Source: VFZS01 sp964353255
GTDB lineage: Bacteria; Acidobacteriota; Terriglobia; Bryobacterales; Bryobacteraceae
Length of the DNA stretch: 29,372 bases
NCBI GenBank assembly: GCA_964353255.1
Contig: CAYGVJ010000068.1
Coordinates: 1 to 29,372 of the forward strand
Direction: 5' to 3'
The notes under the pieces: generated by a model
Seen by the model: the letters and a program-made list of their open reading frames with translations, nothing else
What the model was told of the DNA's origin: nothing
Databases searched by the model: none
In this document: piece by piece, positions 5,618 through 12,745 of the stretch
How positions within the stretch are numbered: position 1 is the stretch's first letter
Layout of the letters: the number at the start of each line of letters is the position of its first letter
Translations under genes and position numbers: made by a program

Positions 5618-8600
5618 CTACCGCCCGGCCCGCTCGAGCGTGTCGAACAGCGGTTGAGCCGGGACCACCTGGCCGCCCTCATCCGCCGCGGTGACCGCCA
5701 GAATACGGACCTGGTCGTTATTCGGCAGCGTCAAGGTCTTGGCATTCGCCGGCACATCCATGGTGTAGGCGAACAGGTAGGAGTAAGCGTACGGCTCATT
5801 GGCGCCGTCAGCCGCATGGCGATGCGAAGCGAACCACGCCACGGGCGCGGACTTGACAAAGCCCGGCGTCAGGCCGGTATACTCCATCGCCCTCCGCATC
5901 CTCGGCGGGGCCCCCGCGGCCGCGGGCGGGGCGTCCGGCCTCGGCGGTAGCGGCACTTCCTTGATGCTCCAGGTGCGGTTGTCCCACTGGCCGATATAGC
6001 CGCCCCAATTCTGGATCGCCAGATCGACGGCCTTATCGCCGACTTTGAACGTGGCCTTCTGATCGCCATCCGCGGAGGCCGCCAGGACATACAGCCGGGT
6101 GGTCTTGCCGGCGGGCAGCGGAATTGTTTGGCCCTTGGCGATCACTGCATTCGGTTTCTGGGCGGGAGCCAGGCTGAACTTGATGCCGCCATAGGCAATC
6201 TCGCTGGGCAGCATCTCGGCCGGCAGGCTCCGGCCAGCGCCATCGAAACCGCCGGTCGTCTTCGTCCCATCCGGGCTGGCGACAGTCTGATCGTAGGGCA
6301 ACGTTACCGGCCGCCACTGCGGCGCGGCCACCTTCGAGCGCGCCGAGCCGAGCTTCACTGCAAAGCTGCGGACCTGGTACGGCGTGAAATCCGTGACCAG
6401 GGCGCCCCCGTTCACGGTCGCCTTGCCTACCGGTTCCTCGGCGCCGTTGATCTCGCGAGCGGCGGTCACCGGAGCGGCAAACGTGACGCGGACTTTCTGG
6501 GCCGGTTTGCCGTCCAGCTCAACGAGGCGGACCGCGACCTCCTCGCTCTGCTCGGCTTTCTTGATAGCCAGCACGCGCACGCGGCTGTGGCTTACGCTCA
6601 GCAACGAGAAGGTCTTGCCCAGCGCCCCCGGGTGTTTCGGGCTCTCGAAGGCGACCAGGGGTTGATTGAGGCGGAACCCCTGCCAGTCGGTCTGGCCCTG
6701 GCGCCAGTCGCCGGCGTGGGCGGCGAGGCCATATACGAAATCGTGGTGGCCCCAGTCCTGCGTGGACTGGTCCGCGTACGCCATTCCCCCTTGGCTGATG
6801 CCGGGCGTCCGGAGAAGGGTCAGGCGCAGGGTGTTGTCGTCGGGTTTATCCGAGCCGTTCTTGCAGTCGGAAAGCACGGTCACGCCGTAGGTCCCACTCT
6901 TGTCGGTGAGATCGAACCACTGGTGGGAGGCGACTTCGAACTTCCTCTCGTCGTTGTTGGGGCGCTGAATGGCGCCGATGTCCCAGTTGTATGTCGCCTC
7001 GGGATTCGCAGCGGTCAGTGGGAAGACGGCCTTGAGATTGGCCTCGCCAGTTTTCCACTCGATGACGTTGCCGAATTCCACGCGATGGCCGGCATCGCCG
7101 GCCGCGAGACGGATGGTCTGCACAAACTTGGAGCCTTCGGCTTCGCGTGCCACCTCGAGGGCCACGCGCACCGGGCCGTTTTCGACGATGCGGGCCTTGA
7201 CCGGTCCCTGGGCGTAAGTACGCGGCGGCTTCTGCTGGTCCGTCCAGTCCATGTTCCAGGCGGGCCATTGTGAGGGCTTGTCGGTGCTGATCGCCAGGCG
7301 CGCCGGAGCGGAAAGGAGTTCCTTCTTGACGGTCTTGTCGAAGATGCTGGACACGTCGCCGTCCTGGTCCAGCTTGATGCTGTAGCGAGCATTCTCCAGT
7401 GAGGACTCGGTCACTTTCAGCGTCGAAGGAGCGGGAGCCTCGGCGGCCTGAACGTCGTAGACTACGAAGCCAACGGAGGGCGCCTTGGCCAGGAACAGAA
7501 CCTTGATGGCCCCGCCGTTCCCGGCGGCCAACTGCGCGGGCACTTCCTTGCCGTCTGGTCCGATGACGCGGACGGCCTTCGGCGTGCCGGCGGGGAAGGA
7601 AACCGCCGCTTCCACCACGTCCTCACGCGGGATGTTCAAAGGATTGTAGACCACGAGGGCCGTGCCTTTGGCCTGGGTGTTCAGGCCGGACGCAATTCCC
7701 TCCGTGGCGCTGGTCAACACGCCGGCGAACTGGTTCAGCGCCAGCACTTCGTCGTTCCAGGAATACTCATAGGCCTTCGGGATGCTGGTGCCGGGAATAA
7801 TGTCATGGAATTGCCCGCCCATCACCAGGGTCCAGGCGTCATTCAGCCGCTCGAGCGGATAGGCCCGGCCGCCCAGCCATTCGGCGGCCACCGAAGCCTT
7901 CTCAGCCGCCTCGGCCAGCACCTCGTTCTGGCGGTTCCAGCGCTTCATGTAGGTTTGGGAGGTCAGAGAGCCGGCAGAATGCTCGGTCAGCTCGAGATCG
8001 CCCTTATGGCGGGGCAGGCGAACGGCCTGCTCGGGTTTGAGGTCCAGGAACATCTGCTCGGCGGTGGCGGAGATGACAGTCAGCGGACCATCGCCCACCT
8101 GGACCGGCGGACCGGGGGGCGGAGGAGGCTGCTGCGGCTGTTGCTGCGGCCCACGCTGGCGCGGCGGCGGGATCACGGTCACGCTCTTGGTTACGATGGC
8201 TTCCATCAACGCGACGGAGGCTTCCCGGGGGGAGCCGCCCACGTCACCGGTGCCGTAGTAGCGATAATCAATAAACAGGCCGCTGGACTTCCCGTTGGTC
8301 TGGACGCGCTTGTTCCATACTTCGCTCTTGGAGAGATCCTCGGTTACGTCGCTGCTGTAACTGGTGGCGTTCAGCGCCGCAATCACCCTCCTGCCGTCCA
8401 GGCCTTCCCAGATGCCCACGTTGAACGGGATGCCGACGGGAGTTTCTTGCGGCGAGCCGGGGCCGCCGACGCGGGCCGCCGAACGCCACGACAGTTTCTG
8501 CGTGGAGAAACCCTTGATGCCGGTATGAGCCAGGATGCTAGGCAACGAGGCGGGGAAGCCAAAGCAGTCCGGCAGCATGTATTCGGCGCTGGTCTTGCCG

Positions 8601-9052
8601 AACTCGCGCCGGAAATATTGCTTGCCGTATAGGATCTGCCGGATCAGCGACTCGGCGGAAGGCGAGTTGACGTCGCTTTCCTCCGCGGACGAGCCGGAGA
8701 GGAACCAGCGGCCGGCCGCCACGTACTTCTTGACCTTTTCGTAATCGGCCGGGTAGTACTCCTTCATCATGCGGTAACGGTTGGAGCCGCTGAAATTGAA
8801 GACGTAGTGCGGGTACTTCTCCAACAAGGCGAAGTTCAGCCGCATCGTGTTCGGGATGTACTCCCGGATCGTCGTGGGATAGTCCCATCGCCACTGCGTA
8901 TCCAGGTGGGCGTAGCCGACTACGTACAGTGTCGGCTGCTGGGTAAGGTCCGGGGCGGGGGCCGCCGGCTGCGGGGTCTGGCCGCGGGCCCCGCTGAGCA
9001 TCACCAGGCACGCCAACAGCAGCAAAGGGACAGCTCTCGGATTTCGTCGCAT
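5618..9052 (-). CDS. Secreted glycoside hydrolase family 38 alpha-mannosidase
   Basis: A 1144-residue exo-acting alpha-mannosidase-type enzyme, predicted periplasmic or extracellular. Start ATG 9052 is chosen because AGAGGTG lies 4 bases upstream; a GTG at 9082 would add ten residues before the signal peptide. Signal peptide: MRRNPRAVPLLLLACLVMLS, cleaved near Ala-Arg-Gly-Gln (22-25). Catalytic domain: zinc ligands in HLDTQW (His49, Asp51), nucleophile Asp162 in LPDCFGFPA, and the later zinc histidine His416 in GQFHDIIPGT. A helical middle domain and long beta-rich C-terminal domains follow (to residue 1144). At about residues 295-325 there is a Pro/Gln-rich insert (PPPRQRGPQQQPQQPPPPPG), unusual inside this domain. 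Family enzymes trim mannose from glycans; a role in polysaccharide or glycoprotein use fits the heparinase-like gene elsewhere in the window. Confidence 0.93.
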   Translation of the reverse strand: MRRNPRAVPLLLLACLVMLSGARGQTPQPAAPAPDLTQQPTLYVVGYAHLDTQWRWDYPTTIREYIPNTMRLNFALLEKYPHYVFNFSGSNRYRMMKEYYPADYEKVKKYVAAGRWFLSGSSAEESDVNSPSAESLIRQILYGKQYFRREFGKTSAEYMLPDCFGFPASLPSILAHTGIKGFSTQKLSWRSAARVGGPGSPQETPVGIPFNVGIWEGLDGRRVIAALNATSYSSDVTEDLSKSEVWNKRVQTNGKSSGLFIDYRYYGTGDVGGSPREASVALMEAIVTKSVTVIPPPRQRGPQQQPQQPPPPPGPPVQVGDGPLTVISATAEQMFLDLKPEQAVRLPRHKGDLELTEHSAGSLTSQTYMKRWNRQNEVLAEAAEKASVAAEWLGGRAYPLERLNDAWTLVMGGQFHDIIPGTSIPKAYEYSWNDEVLALNQFAGVLTSATEGIASGLNTQAKGTALVVYNPLNIPREDVVEAAVSFPAGTPKAVRVIGPDGKEVPAQLAAGNGGAIKVLFLAKAPSVGFVVYDVQAAEAPAPSTLKVTESSLENARYSIKLDQDGDVSSIFDKTVKKELLSAPARLAISTDKPSQWPAWNMDWTDQQKPPRTYAQGPVKARIVENGPVRVALEVAREAEGSKFVQTIRLAAGDAGHRVEFGNVIEWKTGEANLKAVFPLTAANPEATYNWDIGAIQRPNNDERKFEVASHQWFDLTDKSGTYGVTVLSDCKNGSDKPDDNTLRLTLLRTPGISQGGMAYADQSTQDWGHHDFVYGLAAHAGDWRQGQTDWQGFRLNQPLVAFESPKHPGALGKTFSLLSVSHSRVRVLAIKKAEQSEEVAVRLVELDGKPAQKVRVTFAAPVTAAREINGAEEPVGKATVNGGALVTDFTPYQVRSFAVKLGSARSKVAAPQWRPVTLPYDQTVASPDGTKTTGGFDGAGRSLPAEMLPSEIAYGGIKFSLAPAQKPNAVIAKGQTIPLPAGKTTRLYVLAASADGDQKATFKVGDKAVDLAIQNWGGYIGQWDNRTWSIKEVPLPPRPDAPPAAAGAPPRMRRAMEYTGLTPGFVKSAPVAWFASHRHAADGANEPYAYSYLFAYTMDVPANAKTLTLPNNDQVRILAVTAADEGGQVVPAQPLFDTLERAGR

Positions 9053-9094
9053 AAACACCTCTCGGTGAACTCTCCTGATCACCCGGAGTCTTCC

Positions 9095-9100
9095 AGCCTA
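9095..9100 (-). promoter_or_regulatory. Candidate -10 box of the mannosidase gene
   Basis: On the minus strand TAGGCT lies about 43 bases before the ATG at 9052, giving a leader of about 36 bases that includes the AGAGGTG ribosome site. No clear -35 is seen. Weak support. Confidence 0.25.
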
Positions 9101-9133
9101 CCTCATCGCGGGCGCTGCCGTCCGGCGCAGAAG

Positions 9134-9162
9134 CCGCCCTGCTGCGGGCGGTGGCAGGGCGG
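9134..9162. repeat. GC hairpin in the divergent promoter region
   Basis: Inverted repeat CCGCCCTGC (9134-9142) and GCAGGGCGG (9154-9162) with an 11-base loop. A related hairpin with arms CCGCCCT/AGGGCGG occurs at 16679-16707, so this is probably a dispersed extragenic palindrome rather than an operator. Confidence 0.5.
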
Positions 9163-9207
9163 ATACGCGCGACCGGCCGCCTCCCGGCAGCACGGGCGGC
9201 CTTGGGC

Positions 9208-9213
9208 TACAAT
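9208..9213 (+). promoter_or_regulatory. Candidate -10 box of the MEDS kinase gene
   Basis: TACAAT at 9208-9213 places a transcription start near 9220, about 20 bases before the ATG at 9241. This argues against coding starts further upstream, such as 9151. The -35 position is not recognisable. Confidence 0.4.
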
Positions 9214-9240
9214 AAAAGGTTAGTGGAGTCCGAAATCCGG

Positions 9241-9732
9241 ATGCCGGACACGCTGGAGCGCCTCACGGTTCACGATCACTGCTGCCTGATACACGAGAGC
9301 CGCCAGGAGCAGTTGGCCGCCCTCGTCCCTTTCATTCGTAGCGGCTTGGAGCGCGGTGAGAAGTGCTTGTGGGTAGCGGATGAGACCCCGCCGGAGGTCA
9401 TCCTGGAAGCCCTGCGGGGCGGTGGTGTGGACGTGGAGGCCGCCACGGGAGCAGGGCGGTTGACCCTGGCCCACAGCCGCGACACCTACCTCCAGCAGGG
9501 TTCCTTCGATCCCGACCGGATGATCAATAACTTGGAGACACTCACGGACGCCGCCGTGGCCGCAGGCTTTCGAGCGCTGCGGGTGACGGGCGAGATGAGC
9601 TGGGCCTTGAGGGAGGCGCTCGGCGGCGAGCGACTGCTGGAGTACGAAAGCAAGCGCAGAACTTCTACTACGTTCCCCCGGAGGAGTTCCTGCTGCCGAA
9701 CCAGGCCCAGCGGGAAGTGGACCAGTTGTTGA
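9241..9732 (+). pseudogene. MEDS sensory domain, separated from its histidine kinase by a deletion
   Basis: From ATG 9241 the protein begins MPDTLERLTVHDHCCLIHES and continues as a MEDS (DcmR-type sensory) domain: LVPFIRSGLERGEKCLWVADE, GGGVDVEAA, DTYLQQGSFDPDRMI, ALRVTGEMSWALRE, ERLLEYESK. In this family EYE is normally followed by about 40 residues of a RecA-like core (CQYDRR..., a His-Pro segment and a Gly-Gly turn), then NPYYVPPEEFL. Here ESK (9645-9653) is followed almost at once by NFYYVPPEEFLLPN in another frame (from 9660), so an internal segment has been lost and the frame changed. The MEDS frame then reads 25 meaningless residues to a stop at 9732. The domain is thought to bind small ligands and feed the kinase. 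As it stands the gene looks broken. Confidence 0.7.
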
Positions 9733-11312
9733 AGAACATCCAGCGGCGCGGCCTAGTCGAGGAGGACTTACGCCGGGCGCGAGATGAGTTGGAGATTCGA
9801 GTCCAGGAAAGGACCGCCGAGCTGGAGCAGGCCAATCAGCTTCTTCAGGCGGAGATCGCCCGGCGCCGGCGGGCGATGGAGGCGCTGGAGGCCAGCGAAG
9901 AACGTTACCGGCACCTGTTCGACAGCGCCAACGACATCATTTTCACGCTGGACCTGGAGGGCAACGTCACCTCGGCGAACCGTGCGGCGGAGCGCATCTC
10001 CGGTTACACCCGGGAGGAGATCGTGAGGTTAGGCCCGGCCGGGATACTGACGCGGGAGAGCCTGGAGCGGGGCCTCCGTATGCTGCGCGCCAAGTTGGGC
10101 GGCTTGGAATGGACCACCTACGAGCTGCCGGTGGTGGCCAAGGACGGCAGGCGATTGACCCTGGAACTCAACACCCGGCTCTGGTTCCAAGAGGGCAGGC
10201 CAGCCGGGGTGCTGGGCATCGGCCGCGATGTCACCGAGCGCAAGCGGGCCGAAGAGACGCTGCGCCTGACGCAATTCGGCGTGGACCGGGCGGTGGACGC
10301 GATTCTCCGAGCGGGCCCGGACGCCCGATTCGACTACGTCAACGAGGCCGCGTGCCGCAGCCTGGGTTACACCCGCGAGGAGCTGCTGGCGATGACCGTC
10401 CACGACATCAACGCCGACCTGCCGCCCGAGCGGTGGCTGGAGGTGATGAAGCAGTTGCGGCGGCAGGGCTCCATGCGCTACGAGGCCCACTTCCGCCGCA
10501 AAGACGGGACGGCCGTCCCCGTGGAAGTCACGGTCCGGCACGTCGAGTTCGAGGGGCGGGAGTACAATTGGGTTTTCGTGCGGGACGTCGCCGAGCGCAA
10601 GCATGCCGAGCAGGAGCTGCGCCACAGCGAGGCGGCGTTGCAGCGCAGCCACGAGCAGCTCCGGGCCCTGGCGGGCAGCCTGCTGACCGCCCAGGAAGAG
10701 GAACGGACGCGATTGTCGCGCGAGCTGCACGACGATCTCAACCAGAAGCTGGCCATGCTGGTGGTAGAGGTGGAGGCGCTCGAGCAAAGGCTCCCGCCTT
10801 CGGCACACTTCGTCGAGAGCCGGTTGCGTCTGCTGAAAAACCGGGTCGTGGAGTTGTCTGACGACGTGCGACGAATGGCCTACCAGTTGCATCCATCCAT
10901 CATCGAGCACCTGGGCCTGGCCGTGGCCCTGAAGTCCTATTGCGGCGAGTTTGGCCAGCGGACCGGGATCCGGGTGAAATTCATCCGGCGCGACGGTGCG
11001 GCGGCGCTGCCTCACGATGTGGCGTTGTGCCTGTACCGGGTGGCGCAGGAGGGCCTGGGCAACGTCGCCAAGCACTCCGGGTCGTCCCGGGCGACACTGG
11101 TTCTGTCGGTGACCCCGCGTGGGCTGCACCTGTCGATCTCCGACTTCGGCGTGGGTTTTGATGCGGAGCAAGTGAAGGGCAAGGGCGGCCTGGGGCTTAT
11201 CAGCATGGGGGAGCGCGTGCGGTTGGTGAACGGCGGTTTCGAAGTGCGGTCCCGGCCGAAAGGGGGGACGCGGTTGGATGTTAGAATTCCACTGGCGAGG
11301 GAGGTTTCATGA
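9717..11312 (+). CDS. PAS-PAS sensor histidine kinase (HisKA_3 type), downstream part of the split MEDS kinase
   Basis: The open frame runs from at least 9660 to TGA 11312; GTG 9717 is the first plausible start, though its ribosome site is weak. Domains over 531 residues: coiled coil (15-60, LEIRVQERTAELEQANQLLQ); PAS 1 (about 65-177, ERYRHLFDSANDIIFTLD ... DVTERKRAEE); PAS 2 (about 180-300, ending RDVAERKHAEQ); HisKA_3 dimerisation domain with the phospho-acceptor His in SRELHDDLNQKL (about 340); ATPase domain with QEGLGNVAKHS, DFGVGFD and GLGLISMGERV. It would phosphorylate the NarL-type regulator encoded next, with which it overlaps by four bases. Originally it was one protein with the MEDS domain upstream. 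Whether the kinase part is still translated alone is unknown. Confidence 0.8.
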   Translation: MDQLLKNIQRRGLVEEDLRRARDELEIRVQERTAELEQANQLLQAEIARRRRAMEALEASEERYRHLFDSANDIIFTLDLEGNVTSANRAAERISGYTREEIVRLGPAGILTRESLERGLRMLRAKLGGLEWTTYELPVVAKDGRRLTLELNTRLWFQEGRPAGVLGIGRDVTERKRAEETLRLTQFGVDRAVDAILRAGPDARFDYVNEAACRSLGYTREELLAMTVHDINADLPPERWLEVMKQLRRQGSMRYEAHFRRKDGTAVPVEVTVRHVEFEGREYNWVFVRDVAERKHAEQELRHSEAALQRSHEQLRALAGSLLTAQEEERTRLSRELHDDLNQKLAMLVVEVEALEQRLPPSAHFVESRLRLLKNRVVELSDDVRRMAYQLHPSIIEHLGLAVALKSYCGEFGQRTGIRVKFIRRDGAAALPHDVALCLYRVAQEGLGNVAKHSGSSRATLVLSVTPRGLHLSISDFGVGFDAEQVKGKGGLGLISMGERVRLVNGGFEVRSRPKGGTRLDVRIPLAREVS

Positions 11313-11950
11313 AGCGGCCTCGCTTGCTGCTGGCCGACGACCACACCCTGGTGCTGGAGGGTTTGCGCAAGCTGCTGGAGCCTGTCTTCGAGCTGGTGGA
11401 AACCGTCGAGGACGGGAGGGCGCTGCTGCGCGCTGCGCAGAAGCTCCGGCCGGACGTCATTCTGCTGGATATCTCGATGCCCTTGCTCAACGGCATCGAC
11501 GCGGCCCGCCAGCTCCGGAAAACTCTGCCGGACTGCAAACTGATCTTTCTGACGATGCACGCCGACCCGGCCTACGTGACGGAAGCCTTCCGCGCCGGCG
11601 CCGCCGGCTACCTGCTGAAGCGCTCGGCCGCCTCCGAGCTGGTTAACGCCATTCACGAGGTTATGCGCGGCCGTTACTACGTGACCCCGCTGGTGGCTAA
11701 GGAGATGCTGACATCGGTCTTGAGTCCGCCCGCCGAGGGCTGCCAGCCGCCGGCGGGGCTGTCGACCCGCCAGCGCGAGGTGCTCCAACTGGTGGCCGAA
11801 GGACACACTGCCAAGGAGATCGCCGGCCTGCTGAACGTTTCCGCGAAGACCGTCGAGTTCCACAAGTCCCGGCTGATGCAGCGGCTGGGTCTGCGCACCA
11901 CTGCCGAGCTGACCCGCTACGCCATCCAGCACGGCCTGGTCAGCCTCTAG
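11309..11950 (+). CDS. NarL/FixJ-family response regulator
   Basis: A 213-residue DNA-binding regulator. Receiver domain: acidic pair Asp10/Asp11, phospho-acceptor Asp54 in VILLDISMP, switch Thr in LTMHAD and the Lys in YLLKRS (about 105). C-terminal LuxR-type helix-turn-helix (about 148-205): LSTRQREVLQLVAEGHTAKE, then VSAKTVEFHKSRLMQRLGL. All key residues are present. Start ATG 11309 overlaps the kinase stop (ATGA), so the pair is coupled. Target genes cannot be deduced. If the upstream kinase is broken, this regulator may be orphaned or served by another kinase such as the one at 18848-20413. Confidence 0.92.
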   Translation: MKRPRLLLADDHTLVLEGLRKLLEPVFELVETVEDGRALLRAAQKLRPDVILLDISMPLLNGIDAARQLRKTLPDCKLIFLTMHADPAYVTEAFRAGAAGYLLKRSAASELVNAIHEVMRGRYYVTPLVAKEMLTSVLSPPAEGCQPPAGLSTRQREVLQLVAEGHTAKEIAGLLNVSAKTVEFHKSRLMQRLGLRTTAELTRYAIQHGLVSL

Positions 11951-11963
11951 CTTGGATCCCGCG

Positions 11964-11984
11964 CCCGGCGGAAGCGGCGCCGGG
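11964..11984 (+). terminator. Hairpin after the response regulator
   Basis: Perfect 7-base GC stem CCCGGCG/CGCCGGG with a 7-base loop, starting 14 bases after the stop codon. No T-run follows, so this is a possible but unproven terminator. Confidence 0.35.
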
Positions 11985-12004
11985 ACCCCTGGGAATTTCC
12001 TGAA

Positions 12005-12033
12005 CCAATACTGGGGATTTCCCGAGTATTTGG
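12005..12033 (+). promoter_or_regulatory. Imperfect dyad upstream of the sigma factor gene
   Basis: CCAATACTGGGGA (12005-12017) pairs with TCCCGAGTATTTGG (12020-12033) apart from one mismatch and one bulged base. It lies in an AT-rich stretch that is unusual for this window. A possible -10 box CATAAT follows at 12051-12056, with GGAAC at 12033-12037 (12015-12025 is the dyad centre). This placement suits an operator or upstream control element of the sigma gene; a terminator for the regulator is the alternative. Confidence 0.4.
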
Positions 12034-12094
12034 GAACATTAAAACCTGTTCATAATGGGCATTCGGCGCCGAGCCGCCAATTGAGGCCGTGAAG

Positions 12095-12745
12095 ATGTCG
12101 ATTGTCCGGGGCCAGGCCAGCTACGTGGAGAAGATCCGAAGGGGGGACCCGGAGGGGACCGAGGAGTTCTGCAAGGTCTTCTACCGGGGCATCCGGTTTT
12201 TCGTGGCCCGGCACCTCGGCCCGGAGGACGCCGAAGACCAGGTCCAGGACGTCTTGTTGATCGTCGTGCAAGCCATCCGGCGCGGGGAACTGCGCGACCC
12301 GGCGTGCCTGCCCGGCTACGTGCGCACCGTGGTCCGGCACCTGATCGCCACTCACATCGGTCGCAAGGCGGAAACGCGCAGCCGCTACGTTGGGCTGGAA
12401 TGCGCCGCCGGCGCGAACGACTGCCGGAGCAACCCCGAAGAACAGGTGGCGGCGCGGGAGAAGGTCGAAATCATGAGGGAGGTATTGCTGGGCCTCTCGA
12501 GCCGGGACCGGGAAGTGCTGACGCGCTTCTATCTGCTGGAACAAGGCAAGCCGGAGATCTGCCTGGAAATGGGGCTGTCGGAGACCCAATTCCGCCTGCT
12601 GAAATCCCGGGCCAAGGCCCGCTTTGCCAAGCTGGCTCGGCTGGGCACGCTGATCCGCCGCGCCTATCCGCAGTTGGCCGCGGTCCCGTCGATCACAGGC
12701 CTCCGGGCTGCCGCAGAGCCTGTTCGAGCTGATCCAGCAGCGTGA
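12095..12745 (+). CDS. ECF-type RNA polymerase sigma factor
   Basis: A 216-residue sigma factor from ATG 12095, with TTGAGG nine bases upstream; a GTG at 12089 is too close to that site. Region 2 (about 10-85): GDPEGTEEFCKVFYRGIRFF, then PEDAEDQVQDVLLIVVQAI and LPGYVRTVVRHLIATHIGRK, typical of -10 recognition and core binding. Region 4 (about 125-180): LLGLSSRDREVLTRFYLLEQ, then a helix-turn-helix LGLSETQFRLLKSRAKARF for -35 recognition. There is no anti-sigma gene next to it. The C-terminal tail beyond residue 185 is low in structure, and its last 53 bases overlap the convergent transglutaminase gene. Confidence 0.9.
   Translation: MSIVRGQASYVEKIRRGDPEGTEEFCKVFYRGIRFFVARHLGPEDAEDQVQDVLLIVVQAIRRGELRDPACLPGYVRTVVRHLIATHIGRKAETRSRYVGLECAAGANDCRSNPEEQVAAREKVEIMREVLLGLSSRDREVLTRFYLLEQGKPEICLEMGLSETQFRLLKSRAKARFAKLARLGTLIRRAYPQLAAVPSITGLRAAAEPVRADPAA

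Noticed and set aside
6128..7273. 381-residue plus-strand open frame (and 7805-8632)
   Set aside because: Shadows of the GH38 gene, whose motifs are clear on the other strand.
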